A DNA stretch of 64,000 nucleotides from Streptomyces niveus (GCF_001723055.1 NZ_MDCR01000076.1:62001-126000); one strand, 5' to 3'. Shown: positions 43,680 to 52,564, numbered from the stretch's first letter. Numbers and translations: made by a program. Notes: generated from the sequence alone by a model not told the origin.

Positions 43680-44297
43680 ATGGCAGAAGTTCTCTCATCG
43701 GTCGAGGCCCGGCTGCGCTCCGCGCTCGGCGAACCCGAGGCGCGCGCGGCGATGACGTTCGTGGGCACGGACCGGATCGAGGTGCTGCGGTTCCTCGACC
43801 CGGGACAGTCGCCGGACTCCGGCGAAAGCGAAGGCGCCGTCGTGCGGTACGCCACGCTGGGGATGTCCGCGCGGCCGATGGCCGACCCCACGGTCGTCGT
43901 CCCCGACCCGGACCGGGGGCCGCGCGCCGAGCTGATCCTGTCCGTACGCGCCGGGCTCGCCGACACCGACAAGGTGCTCCACCCGCTCGCCGTACTGGCA
44001 GCGTCGCCCCAGGTCGAGGGCCTGGTCGTGTCCGCCGGCGCCTCGCTGGAGGTCGGTGAACCCCTGTGGCCGGGCGCGCCGTTCAGCTCCGTGCTCGTCG
44101 GGGAGTCCGGCGGCCTGGTCCCCGACCTGGAGCTGGCCGCGCCGCTGGAACCCGTACGGTTTCTGCCACTGCTCCCGATGACGCCCAACGAGGCCGCGTG
44201 GAAGCGGGTCAAGGGCGCGCAGGCGCTCCAGGAGCGCTGGCTGGCGCACGGGACGGATCTGCGCGACCCGCTGCGCGGCTCGGTCGCGCTGGACTGA
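43680..44297 (+). CDS. Suppressor-of-fused (SUFU) domain protein
   Basis: 205 aa from ATG 43680; the open frame before it is noncoding. The fold matches the bacterial SUFU domain: DRIEVLRFLDPGQ, VVRYATLGMSARPM, RAELILSVRAGLAD and the late FLPLLPMTPNEAAWKR with LQERWLAHG. Bacterial SUFU proteins are often immunity proteins of polymorphic toxins, but no toxin gene is adjacent, so a housekeeping role is equally possible. Leaderless promoter as described for 43203-43679. Confidence 0.82.
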   Translation: MAEVLSSVEARLRSALGEPEARAAMTFVGTDRIEVLRFLDPGQSPDSGESEGAVVRYATLGMSARPMADPTVVVPDPDRGPRAELILSVRAGLADTDKVLHPLAVLAASPQVEGLVVSAGASLEVGEPLWPGAPFSSVLVGESGGLVPDLELAAPLEPVRFLPLLPMTPNEAAWKRVKGAQALQERWLAHGTDLRDPLRGSVALD

Positions 44298-44303
44298 CGA
44301 CCC

Positions 44304-44330
44304 CCCGGTCCGGCCGCGCGTCGGACCGGG
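44304..44330 (+). terminator. Terminator after the SUFU-domain gene
   Basis: Perfect 9-bp stem (44304-44312 with 44322-44330), 9-nt loop, 7 bp after the stop. Confidence 0.6.
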
Positions 44331-44483
44331 CGATGTACGCGTAAGACCCCCGTAGCCCCTGAACCCCCTACGCCGTGCGGAGGAGTACCCGTCTCGTACA
44401 GGCCGCCGGTATTTGCCGGGGTTCTGTGCCGGACGGGTGATCGTCCTTGACGGGGCGTCGGCCGGGGAGGACCGTTGGGCACC

Positions 44484-45122
44484 ATGAGGGGCGAACCAGG
44501 TTGCCCGAAGTGCGGTGGCCGGGTCAGGGCGCCCGGTCTCTTCGCCGACTCCTGGCAGTGCGACACGCACGGCACGGTGCATCCCATGCAGCCGGTCATA
44601 CCGCCCAGCGTCGAAGCCCTCGGTGTCGTCGTGAACCGCGCCCGCGTCCCCGTCTGGATGCCCTGGCCGCTCCCGGTCGGCTGGCTCTACACCGGTGTGG
44701 CGTACGCGGGCGACGACCGCAGCGGCGGCCGGGCCACCGCCGTCGCCTGCTCGGGACCCGGCCCGCTCGGCGGCTCGGGAGAGCTGCTGCTGGTCGCCGA
44801 GGAGCTGGGCGTCGGACTCGGGGCGCGGTACGCGGGGATCGACGGCCCCGACCCGGGCCCGCACATCCGCGTCGACCGGCCCCCGCACGCCAAGCTGCTC
44901 GCCGCCGGCCGCCCCACCCCGCTCTGGCACGTGCCCGACGTCCCGCCGGACCGCGCGGTCTTCGCGGGCGAGGCGCTCGGGCTGTGGCTCTGGGCGATCG
45001 TCTGGCCGGAGCAGACGGGGCTGCTGATGTACGACGAACTGGTGCTGACCGACCTGCGCGACGCGGGCGCCGAGGTGGACCTGCTGCCGTGCGGGGCGCT
45101 GTCCCCGCGGCTGCTGAGCTGA
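44484..45122 (+). CDS. Zinc-ribbon hypothetical protein (DUF6758-like)
   Basis: 212 aa from ATG 44484; TTG 44475 is closer to the GGGGAGG site and is an alternative. It begins with a zinc-ribbon-like set (CPKCGG ... CDTHG, about residues 7-35). A mixed alpha/beta domain with WMPWPLPVGWLYTGVAYAGDD and long Gly/Pro loops follows. No catalytic motif seen and no signal peptide. It looks like a streptomycete-specific family. It lies 89 bp upstream of the PHP gene and may share its transcript. Confidence 0.8.
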   Translation: MRGEPGCPKCGGRVRAPGLFADSWQCDTHGTVHPMQPVIPPSVEALGVVVNRARVPVWMPWPLPVGWLYTGVAYAGDDRSGGRATAVACSGPGPLGGSGELLLVAEELGVGLGARYAGIDGPDPGPHIRVDRPPHAKLLAAGRPTPLWHVPDVPPDRAVFAGEALGLWLWAIVWPEQTGLLMYDELVLTDLRDAGAEVDLLPCGALSPRLLS

Positions 45123-45210
45123 GGGCCGGCGCCGCGACCGGCCGGGGCCCTCTCGTACGCCCGTTATCCTGGAGCGTCCCCTGCCCCTCGGAGCCCCTGG
45201 AGTACGCGTC

Positions 45211-46080
45211 GTGCGCATCGACCTGCACACCCACTCCACGGCGTCCGACGGTACGGACACCCCGGCCGAGCTGGTACGCAACGCCGCAGCCGCCGGTCTG
45301 GACGTCGTCGCGCTCACCGACCACGACACCACCCGGGGCCACGCCGAGGCGCTGAAGGCGCTCGCCGAACTGGACGGCGATCTCACGCTCGTCACCGGCG
45401 CCGAGCTGTCCTGCCGGGCCGACGGTGTGAGTTTGCACATGCTGGCGTACCTCTTCGACGCCGACGAGCCCCAACTGCTGCGCGAGCGCGAGCTGGTGCG
45501 CGACGACCGGGTGCCGCGCGCCCGGGCGATGGTGGCCAAGCTCCAGGAGCTCGGTGTGCCGATCACCTGGGAGCAGGTCGCCCGGATCGCCGGGGACGGC
45601 TCGATCGGCCGCCCGCATGTCGCGTCCGCGCTCGTCGAACTGGGCGTCGTGGGCTCGGTCGACGAGGCGTTCACCTCCCAGTGGCTCTCCGACCACGGCC
45701 GGGTGCACGTGCCCCGGCACGAGCTGGACCCCTTCGAGGCGATCCGGCTGGTCAAGGCCGCCGGCGGCGTCACCGTCATCGCCCATCCGCTGGCCGTGAC
45801 CCGTGGCGCGGTCGTCGCCGAGGCGGCGCTGGTGCGCCTGGCCGAGGCGGGTCTCGACGGCGTCGAGGTCGACCACATGAACCACGACGAGCCCACGCGC
45901 GCGCGCCTGCGCGGACTCGCCGCCGAGCTGGGCCTGCTCACCACCGGCTCCAGCGACTACCACGGCAGCCGCAAGACGGTCCGGCTCGGGGAGTACAGCA
46001 CCGACCCCGAGATCTACGGCGAGATCGTCCGCCGCGCCTCGGGCGCGTTCCCGGTCCCCGGTACGGGCGGACACGCCTGA
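45211..46080 (+). CDS. PHP-domain metal-dependent phosphoesterase (TrpH/RnaAM-like)
   Basis: 289 aa, GTG start. PHP motifs are complete: HTHSTASDGTDTP, LTDHDTTRGH, the Glu in GAELSCR, IAHPLA and GSSDYHGSRK. The family includes 3',5'-nucleoside bisphosphate phosphatases and the 5'-3' exonuclease RnaAM; either activity would act in RNA or nucleotide turnover. A TATCCT box about 40 nt upstream is a possible -10. Next to marC. Confidence 0.88.
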   Translation: MRIDLHTHSTASDGTDTPAELVRNAAAAGLDVVALTDHDTTRGHAEALKALAELDGDLTLVTGAELSCRADGVSLHMLAYLFDADEPQLLRERELVRDDRVPRARAMVAKLQELGVPITWEQVARIAGDGSIGRPHVASALVELGVVGSVDEAFTSQWLSDHGRVHVPRHELDPFEAIRLVKAAGGVTVIAHPLAVTRGAVVAEAALVRLAEAGLDGVEVDHMNHDEPTRARLRGLAAELGLLTTGSSDYHGSRKTVRLGEYSTDPEIYGEIVRRASGAFPVPGTGGHA

Positions 46081-46168
46081 GCGACCCGTACGGCGCCCCT
46101 GCCGCGCCCGTACGACGTCCGCCACCGCGTCCCCCGCTCAGTCCACCCACTTATCGCAAGGCCACCCC

Positions 46169-46774
46169 GTGTTCGACGCTGCCGTTTTCGGTTCCCTCTT
46201 CCTCACCCTCTTCGTGATCATGGACCCGCCGGGGATCACGCCGATCTTCCTCGCCCTCACCTCAGGACGCCCCGCCAAGGTCCAGCGCAGGATGGCCTGG
46301 CAGGCGGTGGCCGTCGCCTTCGGCGTGATCACCGTCTTCGGGCTGCTCGGCCAGCAGATCCTCGACTATCTGCATGTCTCCGTCCCCGCCCTGATGATCG
46401 CGGGCGGACTTCTCCTGCTGCTCATCGCGCTCGATCTGCTCACCGGCAAGACCGACGAGCCCAAGCAGACGAAGGACGTCAACGTCGCCCTCGTACCGCT
46501 CGGCATGCCGCTGCTGGCCGGTCCCGGCGCGATCGTCTCCGTCATCCTCGCCGTGCAGCACGCCGACGGGGCCGCGGCGCAGGCGTCGGTGTGGGCGGCG
46601 ATCGTGGCGATGCACGCCGTGCTCTGGCTGACGATGCGCTACTCGCTGGTGATCATCCGGCTGATCAAGGACGGCGGCGTGGTGCTGGTGACCCGGCTCG
46701 CCGGAATGATGCTCTCCGCCATCGCCGTGCAGCAGATCATCAACGGCGTCACCCAGGTCGTCCAGGGCGCGTGA
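46169..46774 (+). CDS. MarC family integral membrane protein
   Basis: 201 aa, GTG start. Six hydrophobic helices, with the MarC hallmarks FVIMDPPGITPIFLALT near the N-terminus and PLGMPLLAGPGAIVSVI in the middle. MarC proteins are not proven transporters; the old link to multiple antibiotic resistance is not supported. The gene is followed by a strong terminator. Its upstream neighbour is the PHP gene 88 bp away. Confidence 0.9.
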   Translation: MFDAAVFGSLFLTLFVIMDPPGITPIFLALTSGRPAKVQRRMAWQAVAVAFGVITVFGLLGQQILDYLHVSVPALMIAGGLLLLLIALDLLTGKTDEPKQTKDVNVALVPLGMPLLAGPGAIVSVILAVQHADGAAAQASVWAAIVAMHAVLWLTMRYSLVIIRLIKDGGVVLVTRLAGMMLSAIAVQQIINGVTQVVQGA

Positions 46775-46783
46775 GACCCAAAG

Positions 46784-46813
46784 CGCCCCCGTACGGATCT
46801 CCGTACGGGGGCG
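46784..46813. terminator. Terminator after marC
   Basis: Perfect 14-bp stem (46784-46797 with 46800-46813) with a 2-nt loop between marC and the convergent 50-residue gene. Confidence 0.8.
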
Positions 46814-46854
46814 TCTCGACGTGAGCCGATCAGTGGATCCGGTGGATCCGGGCG

Positions 46855-47007
46855 TTACGAGGCCGTGGGTTCGGCCGGGCGGATGTAGAGGCGCTGCCCT
46901 GTTGAGGCGGCCTGCTGCACGATCTGATTGACGGAGGCGGCGTCCACAACGGTGCTGTCGACGGCTGTGCCGTCGGCATCGTTCAGTCGCATGATCTCGA
47001 AGCGCAT
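46855..47007 (-). CDS. Small conserved protein of 50 residues
   Basis: 50 aa from ATG 47007, with GGGAGA 8 nt upstream. The sequence opens MRFEIMRLNDADGTAVDST, continues with VVDAASVNQIVQQAAS and ends GQRLYIRPAEPTAS. A beta hairpin plus one helix with a basic-aromatic end; no Cys and no membrane segment. I recognise it only as a type of small conserved streptomycete protein. It stands alone beyond a terminator, divergent from the NYN gene. Confidence 0.78.
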   Translation of the reverse strand: MRFEIMRLNDADGTAVDSTVVDAASVNQIVQQAASTGQRLYIRPAEPTAS

Positions 47008-47183
47008 ATCGCTTCTCCCTTCGTCTGATCCTCCGTAGGAGAACTGTGTGTGACGGGTAGCCCATCATTGATTACATAAGGCCACAACGCCTTGCCCTCT
47101 GCAAACATTCCCTACACTAAAGAAATTTTTCGGCTGGCTAACTACTGGCGGGTACAGGCGCGTCCACGGACAATGGACCGCGT
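47008..47183. promoter_or_regulatory. A+T-rich divergent promoter region
   Basis: 176 bp including AAAGAAATTTTT near 47120-47131, the most A+T-rich run in the window. TTGCCC (47092-47097) and TACACT (47113-47118) are 15 bp apart, too close for a confident promoter. Confidence 0.4.
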
Positions 47184-48095
47184 ATGAGCGAGGCAGAGAT
47201 CAATCCCGACATCGCCGAGGTCGGCGCCCGTCTGGAGCGCACGAACGAGCTGCTCCAGCGGATGCTCGCCGAGGTCGCGAAGACCCCGTCCACCCACGCT
47301 ATTTTCGTCGACGCGGGTTACGTCTACGCGGCAGCCGGATTACTGGTGGCGGGGACCGAGGACCGGCGGTCCTTCGATCTCGACGCCGAGGGGCTCATCG
47401 AGGCGTTCATCGACAAGGCGCGCACGATCTTCGCTGACAGCAGGCTGCTGCGCGTCTACTGGTACGACGGTGCCAGGCGGCGCATCCACACACCCGAGCA
47501 GCAGTGCATCGCGGAACTGCCCGACGTCAAGGTCAGACTCGGCAATCTCAACGCCAACAACCAGCAGAAGGGCGTCGATTCACTGATCCGCACGGATCTC
47601 GAATCGCTCGCCCGGCACCGCGCCATCAGCGACGCCGCCCTGGTGGGCGGTGACGAGGACCTGGTGTCCGCCGTGGAGGCCGCGCAGGGCTACGGCGCCC
47701 GCGTCCACCTCTGGGGCATCGAGGCCGCCGACGGGCGCAACCAGGCCGAGCCGCTTCTCTGGGAGGTCGACAGCCAGCGCATCTTCGACCTCGCGTTCTG
47801 GCAGCCGTACGTGACGCGGCGGCCGGTCACCACGTACGAGAGCGAGGGCGACCCGCCGCCCTCGCGCGAACAGGTGCGCTTCATCGGCGCGCAGATCGCC
47901 GCGAGCTGGCTGGTCGGACGCGGGCGGGTGGCGATGGCGGAGCTGCTGCCCGGTCATCCGTATCTGCCGGGGCCGGTGGACCAGGACCTGCTGATCGAGG
48001 CGGAGAAGCTGCTGCAACGGTCGCTGCGCGGCCATGCCGGACTGCGCCGGGCGCTGCGGGACGGGTTCTGGCAGCACCTGGAGGCGCAGTTCTGA
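47184..48095 (+). CDS. NYN-domain RNase-like protein
   Basis: 303 aa, ATG. A short coiled coil (about 10-35) precedes the NYN/PIN-like domain: IFVDAGYVYAAAG with the first Asp, YWYDGARRR, KGVDSLIRTDLESLARH with the central Asp, and ALVGGDEDLVSAVEAA with the late acidic pair. These acidic positions bind Mg2+ in NYN nucleases. A C-terminal extension (about 225-303) resembles the OST-HTH-like helices that bind RNA, but this is weak. Possible role in RNA turnover. Confidence 0.85.
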   Translation: MSEAEINPDIAEVGARLERTNELLQRMLAEVAKTPSTHAIFVDAGYVYAAAGLLVAGTEDRRSFDLDAEGLIEAFIDKARTIFADSRLLRVYWYDGARRRIHTPEQQCIAELPDVKVRLGNLNANNQQKGVDSLIRTDLESLARHRAISDAALVGGDEDLVSAVEAAQGYGARVHLWGIEAADGRNQAEPLLWEVDSQRIFDLAFWQPYVTRRPVTTYESEGDPPPSREQVRFIGAQIAASWLVGRGRVAMAELLPGHPYLPGPVDQDLLIEAEKLLQRSLRGHAGLRRALRDGFWQHLEAQF

Positions 48096-48117
48096 GCGCG
48101 GGGCCCGTTCCCCGCGC
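48096..48117. terminator. Terminator between convergent NYN and hydrolase genes
   Basis: Perfect 8-bp GC stem (48096-48103 with 48110-48117), 6-nt loop, starting right after the NYN stop. Confidence 0.55.
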
Positions 48118-48120
48118 GCC

Positions 48121-48978
48121 TCAGCCGGCGCGGTCGGGGCTGTCCCAGAAGGCGCTGAGCGCGGCGGCCGTACGCGCCGGCTGATCGGTGTTCGGCGAGT
48201 GCTCGGCGCCCTCGATCACCGTCCGTCGCGCGCCCAGCCGCCGCGCCATGTCGTCGAGCAACGGCACCGGCCAGGTGTCGTCCCGCTCGCCCGACATCAC
48301 ATGCCTGGGCAGCGGGTGCACGGCGGCCAGCTCGGCGACCCGGTCCGGCTCCACCGTCAACTGACGCCCCGTGGCGAGCAGTTGGGCCGGGTTGTGGCGC
48401 AGCCAGCGACGGCGCAGATCCCCGCCGTCGACATCCGTCTCCTCGGGGGGCTCCATCGCCCGGATGCCCTCCCAGACCTCTCCCATGTCCATATGGGTGA
48501 GCTCCAGGGCCTCGCTCAGCAGCCGTACCCGCTCCTGCTGCGAGGGCGAGATACGCGCGGGGCCCGAGGAGATCAGGGTCAGCGTCAGGAACGGCCCGGC
48601 ATCCGTAAGGACGGCGGCGCGGGCGATCTGCCCGCCCAGAGAGTGCCCCACGAGATGGACGGGGGCGCCGACCGCCTCGGCCTGCGCCAGCACGTCCGCC
48701 GCCAACTCCCGCTGGGCGTAAGCCTCTTGGGAGTCGGGTCCGGCGGACTCGTACTGTCCGCGGCCGTCGACGGCGACGGCGCGATAGCCGGCCGCGGTGA
48801 GCGGTTCCAGCATCGCGATGAAGTCCTCCTTACTGCCGGTGAATCCGGGCATCAGGAGGGCGGTGCCGCGCGGCGTCCCCTCGGGGCGCGCGTCGAGCAC
48901 GGCGAAGTGCCCGCGCCGCGTCGACAGCTGGTACGCGTGTGCGCAGGACGGGGGAGTGAACGTGGGCGGCCGGCTCAT
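48121..48978 (-). CDS. Alpha/beta hydrolase
   Basis: 285 aa from ATG 48978. Oxyanion region LLMPGFTGSKEDF, Ser in the nucleophile elbow GHSLGGQIA, late Asp in SGERDDTWP and His in EGAEHSPNTDQP. No signal peptide. Resembles lipase/esterase or haloperoxidase-type hydrolases; substrate unknown. TACGCT lies 6 nt before the ATG, so a leaderless message is likely. Confidence 0.87.
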   Translation of the reverse strand: MSRPPTFTPPSCAHAYQLSTRRGHFAVLDARPEGTPRGTALLMPGFTGSKEDFIAMLEPLTAAGYRAVAVDGRGQYESAGPDSQEAYAQRELAADVLAQAEAVGAPVHLVGHSLGGQIARAAVLTDAGPFLTLTLISSGPARISPSQQERVRLLSEALELTHMDMGEVWEGIRAMEPPEETDVDGGDLRRRWLRHNPAQLLATGRQLTVEPDRVAELAAVHPLPRHVMSGERDDTWPVPLLDDMARRLGARRTVIEGAEHSPNTDQPARTAAALSAFWDSPDRAG

Positions 48979-49024
48979 GCGACGAGCGTAAGACCCCGCG
49001 CCCGGCGCCGCCTCACCCGTACGC

Positions 49025-49060
49025 CGATGGCCCGGCCCCCCTGTGGGGACCGGGCCATCG
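49025..49060 (-). terminator. Terminator after the DEAD-box helicase gene
   Basis: An 11-bp perfect stem (49025-49035 with 49050-49060) and extra pairing C-run/G-run inside, 26 bp past the helicase stop. Confidence 0.72.
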
Positions 49061-49085
49061 GGAGGAGCCTCGCGGCCCCTGTGCG

Positions 49086-51044
49086 TCAGCTCTCGGGCTG
49101 GGCGACCGCCGCGCGCGTACGGCGACGGCGCGGCTTGGCCTCGGCGGCGGGGGCCTCGGCCGCCACCGGTTCGGCGGCCTTCGCCGTCTCGGCCTCGACC
49201 GGGGCCTTGGCGGCGCGCGTACGACGCCGGGGCTTGGTCTCGGTCTCCGCCTTCGTGGCCTTCGTACCGTCGTCTATGTCGGTGACCGCGCCCTCGACCG
49301 TGTCCACGGCCTCGACCGCGGGCTTGGCGGCCCGCGTACGACGACGACGCGGCTTGGTGGCCGGTTCGGCCTCCGCCGTGTCCTGCGCCTGCGGCATCGG
49401 CTCGACGAACACCTCACGCGCCGGCTCCGCCACGGTCGTGGCGACAGCCACGGCGGCGTCCGCGGGCACGCTCACGCGCGTACGCCGACGACGGCGCGGG
49501 ATGCGCGGCTCGTCCGCGCCCTCGGCGGTGTCGACCGCCTCGGTCGCCGCCGAAGCCGTCTGCGGCTGCGCCTCGCCGGCCTCCAGCGGAGTCCCGCCGC
49601 GCGTACGACGGCGCTGCCGCGGCGTACGCGTACGCGCCGGGCGCTCCTCCTGCACGGCGGCGGCCGAACGCGCCGGGCCGGCGGACTTGCGGCCACGGCC
49701 GCCCGTCTCGCCGAGGTCCTCGACCTGCTCGGCCGAGAGACCGGCACGCGTACGGTCCGTACGCGGCAGGATGCCCTTCGTCCCCGCCGGGATGTTCAGC
49801 TCCTCGAAGAGGTGCGGCGAGGTCGAGTACGTCTCCGGCGGGTCCGGGAAGCCCAGGTCCAGCGCCTTGTTGATCAGCTGCCAGCGCGGGATGTCGTCCC
49901 AGTCGACCAGCGTCACGGCGATACCGGACGCGCCCGCGCGGCCGGTGCGGCCGATGCGGTGGAGGTAGGTCTTCTCCTCCTCGGGCGACTGGTAGTTGAT
50001 GACGTGCGTCACGCCCTCGACGTCGATACCGCGCGCGGCGACGTCGGTGCAGACGAGCACGTCGACCTTGCCGTTGCGGAACGCGCGCAGCGCCTGTTCA
50101 CGCGCGCCCTGGCCCAGGTCGCCGTGGACGGCGCCGGAGGCGAAGCCGCGCTGGGCCAGCTGGTCGGCGATGTCGGCGGCCGTACGCTTCGTACGGCAGA
50201 AGATCATCGCGAGCCCGCGGCCCTCGGCCTGGAGGATGCGCGCGACCAGCTCCGGCTTGTCCATGGAGTGGGCGCGGTAGACACGCTGGGTGGTGTTGGC
50301 GACCGTCGCGCCCGCGTCGTCGGGCGACGTGGCGCTGATGTGTGTCGGCTGCGACATGTAGCGACGGGCGAGACCGATGACCGCGCCCGGCATGGTCGCC
50401 GAGAACAGCATCGTCTGGCGCTTCGCCGGCAGCAGCTGGATGATCCGCTCGACATCGGGCAGGAAGCCCAGGTCGAGCATCTCGTCGGCCTCGTCCAGGA
50501 CGAGCCCGCGCACGTGCGACAGGTCGAGCTTGCGCTGGCCCGCCAGGTCGAGCAGCCGGCCCGGAGTGCCGACGACGACGTCGACGCCCTTCTTGAGGGC
50601 CTCGACCTGCGGCTCGTAGGCACGGCCGCCGTAGATCGCCAGCACGCGTACGTTACGCACCTTGCCGGCGGTCTGGAGGTCGTTGGTGACCTGCTGGCAC
50701 AGCTCGCGGGTGGGGACCACCACGAGGGCCTGCGGGGCGTTGGTCAGCTGCTCGGGAGCGGCCCGGCCCGCCTCGACGTCGGCGGGGACGGTGACGCGCT
50801 CCAGGAGCGGCAGGCCGAAGCCGAGCGTCTTGCCGGTGCCGGTCTTGGCCTGGCCGATGACATCCTTGCCGGACAGCGCGACCGGCAGGGTCATCTCTTG
50901 GATGGGGAACGGAGACAGGATGCCGACGGCTTCTAGCGCTTCGGCTGTCTCGGGAAGGATTCCGAGGTCTCGGAAAGTCGTAGTCAGGGTGCTGCCTCTT
51001 CTGTGAGACGCGACGCGAGGCGAACGCTGGGGGTCGTACCGCAC
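49086..51044 (-). CDS. DEAD-box RNA helicase (RhlE type) with Arg-rich repeat tail
   Basis: 652 aa counted from GTG 51044; the conserved part begins TTTFRDLGILPETAEAL, right after a CTG codon at 50987 preceded by AGAGG, so CTG may be the true start. Helicase motifs are complete: Q-motif region PFPIQ, AKTGTGKT, PTRELC, GTPGRLLDL, DEADEML, SATMPG, ARGIDVEGVTHVINY and HRIGRTGRAG. The tail (about 455-652) is Ala/Glu-rich with five Arg-rich repeats of the PRRRRTRAA kind. It unwinds RNA in ribosome assembly or mRNA decay. Neighbours match Rv3211 and Rv3210c as I recall. Confidence 0.9.
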   Translation of the reverse strand: MRYDPQRSPRVASHRRGSTLTTTFRDLGILPETAEALEAVGILSPFPIQEMTLPVALSGKDVIGQAKTGTGKTLGFGLPLLERVTVPADVEAGRAAPEQLTNAPQALVVVPTRELCQQVTNDLQTAGKVRNVRVLAIYGGRAYEPQVEALKKGVDVVVGTPGRLLDLAGQRKLDLSHVRGLVLDEADEMLDLGFLPDVERIIQLLPAKRQTMLFSATMPGAVIGLARRYMSQPTHISATSPDDAGATVANTTQRVYRAHSMDKPELVARILQAEGRGLAMIFCRTKRTAADIADQLAQRGFASGAVHGDLGQGAREQALRAFRNGKVDVLVCTDVAARGIDVEGVTHVINYQSPEEEKTYLHRIGRTGRAGASGIAVTLVDWDDIPRWQLINKALDLGFPDPPETYSTSPHLFEELNIPAGTKGILPRTDRTRAGLSAEQVEDLGETGGRGRKSAGPARSAAAVQEERPARTRTPRQRRRTRGGTPLEAGEAQPQTASAATEAVDTAEGADEPRIPRRRRRTRVSVPADAAVAVATTVAEPAREVFVEPMPQAQDTAEAEPATKPRRRRTRAAKPAVEAVDTVEGAVTDIDDGTKATKAETETKPRRRTRAAKAPVEAETAKAAEPVAAEAPAAEAKPRRRRTRAAVAQPES

Positions 51045-51424
51045 CTGGGTACTCGGCCGGCCGTGGATTGGCCGGATGGCGCGGGACCACTGCCGTCGCT
51101 CGAGCGCTCGTGCCGCTGAGGGGGCCCCTCATCTGCAGGTCGTACGCAGCTGTGCGCACGGTCCGCGCGGAGGGCGGTCGGGGGCGGAGCCGATCGGGCC
51201 ACCGACCGGGCATCCTCATGGGGCCTGTCCGGGACAGATCTCCCGGTCAAACACTGCGATGGCCCACCGAATACTCGGCAGGCGCATTACCACTGTACCC
51301 CGGAATCGCGCAGGTGTGTTGGACGAATTCGTCGGAACAGGCTCCGGGCAGTTGTCGGCCGGGCCCTTACGCGGTGCGCGGAGCGGACTCTGCGCCCTGC
51401 GCCGAGCGGGCTATTGTGCGCTCC
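51045..51424. promoter_or_regulatory. Divergent region between helicase and ferritin-like genes
   Basis: 380 bp. TATTGT (51412-51417) lies 7 nt before ATG 51425, a leaderless -10. For the helicase a TACAGT box reads on the minus strand around 51293-51298, which would give a leader of about 240-300 nt, long enough for RNA control as in other cold-shock helicases. No known RNA family recognised. Confidence 0.45.
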
Positions 51425-52183
51425 ATGGAGACGTCTGACAACGCCACTGCGCCCGAGTCCACACCGGGGTCCGCGCCCGCGGAGCACACCGGGATCGCCG
51501 CCCAGGACTGGGCGACCGCCTCCGCCGATCCGAGGTACCGGGCCGCGGTCGTGGATCTGCTGGGAGCACTCGCCTACGGCGAACTGGCGGCCTTCGAGCG
51601 CCTCGCCGAGGACGCCAAACTCGCACCGACGCTGGACGACAAGGCGGAACTCGCGAAGATGGCCTCAGCGGAATTCCACCATTTCGAGAGACTGCGCGAC
51701 CGGCTCGGTGAAATCGACGCCGATCCGACGGGCGCGATGGATCCTTTCGCCGCCGCGCTGGACGACTTCCACCGGCAGACCGCGCCGTCGGACTGGCTGG
51801 AGGGCCTGGTCAAGGCCTATGTGGGCGACTCGATCGCCAGTGACTTCTACCGCGAGGTGGCCGCGCGGCTGGACTCCGACACCCGCGACCTGGTGCTCGC
51901 TGTGCTCGATGACACAGGGCACGGCAATTTCGCGGTCGAGAAGGTCCGGGCCGCGATCGAGGCCGAACCGCGGGTCGGCGGGCGGCTCGCGCTGTGGGCG
52001 CGGCGGCTGATGGGCGAGGCGCTGTCGCAGGCGCAGCGTGTGGTGGCCGACCGCGACGCGCTCTCGACGATGCTGGTGGGCGGGGTCGCCGACGGCTTCG
52101 ACCTGGCCGAGGTGGGCCGGATGTTCTCGCGGATCACCGAGGCGCACACGAAGCGGATGGCGGCGCTGGGACTGGCCGCCTGA
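51425..52183 (+). CDS. Ferritin-like (MiaE-type) fold protein
   Basis: 252 aa from ATG 51425. All-helical, with acidic helix motifs ALAYGELAAFERLAEDAK, MASAEFHHFERLRDRLGE and VKAYVGDSIASDFYREVA. These carry Glu and ExxH-type metal ligands as in the tRNA hydroxylase-like ferritin superfamily. The last helix ends ITEAHTKRMAALGL. A di-iron oxidase function is possible, but the substrate is not known. It is the partner gene of rhlE in the mycobacterial Rv3210c-Rv3211 pair, as I recall. Confidence 0.85.
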   Translation: METSDNATAPESTPGSAPAEHTGIAAQDWATASADPRYRAAVVDLLGALAYGELAAFERLAEDAKLAPTLDDKAELAKMASAEFHHFERLRDRLGEIDADPTGAMDPFAAALDDFHRQTAPSDWLEGLVKAYVGDSIASDFYREVAARLDSDTRDLVLAVLDDTGHGNFAVEKVRAAIEAEPRVGGRLALWARRLMGEALSQAQRVVADRDALSTMLVGGVADGFDLAEVGRMFSRITEAHTKRMAALGLAA

Positions 52184-52195
52184 GACAGGCCGGCG

Positions 52196-52465
52196 TCACG
52201 AGGGCATCGGCCGGCTCAGGACATGGCCTGCGGGGCGGAGCAGCAGCGAGAGCAGAACCGCCCCCACGGCCACCGCGCCGATCAGCGTCGCGACGACATG
52301 ACCGGGGCCGAGCGCCGCGTGCGTGAGGATCGCGCCGAAGACGGCGCCCAGGGGTCCCGCGGTGAGCACGAGACGGGGGGAGGGGAGCCGGTGGGGCAGC
52401 CGCTGGAGCGCGGCCCACGAGGCACCCAGTCCGAGCAGGACCGCACCGAGAGCTTCCAAGATCAC
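52196..52465 (-). CDS. Small three-helix membrane protein
   Basis: 89 aa, GTG start with GAGGTG upstream. Hydrophobic segments at about 5-20, 33-52 and 55-75, with Arg-rich loops QRLPHRLPSPR and LLRPAGHVLSRP. No family recognised. It is convergent with the ferritin-like gene (12-bp gap) and downstream of the DUF3107 gene, past a terminator. Confidence 0.72.
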   Translation of the reverse strand: MILEALGAVLLGLGASWAALQRLPHRLPSPRLVLTAGPLGAVFGAILTHAALGPGHVVATLIGAVAVGAVLLSLLLRPAGHVLSRPMPS

Positions 52466-52564
52466 CGCTGATCACCTCACCGAGCGAGCCGGGCCGATTG
52501 AGTCGTAGCCCGGTCTACCCGGAGTGCGCGCGGGGCAACCCTCCGCGATCCGAAGACCCAACAA

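Noticed and set aside
43680..44297. SUFU-domain protein as immunity protein of a contact-dependent toxin
   Set aside because: No toxin, WXG100 or secretion gene lies nearby.
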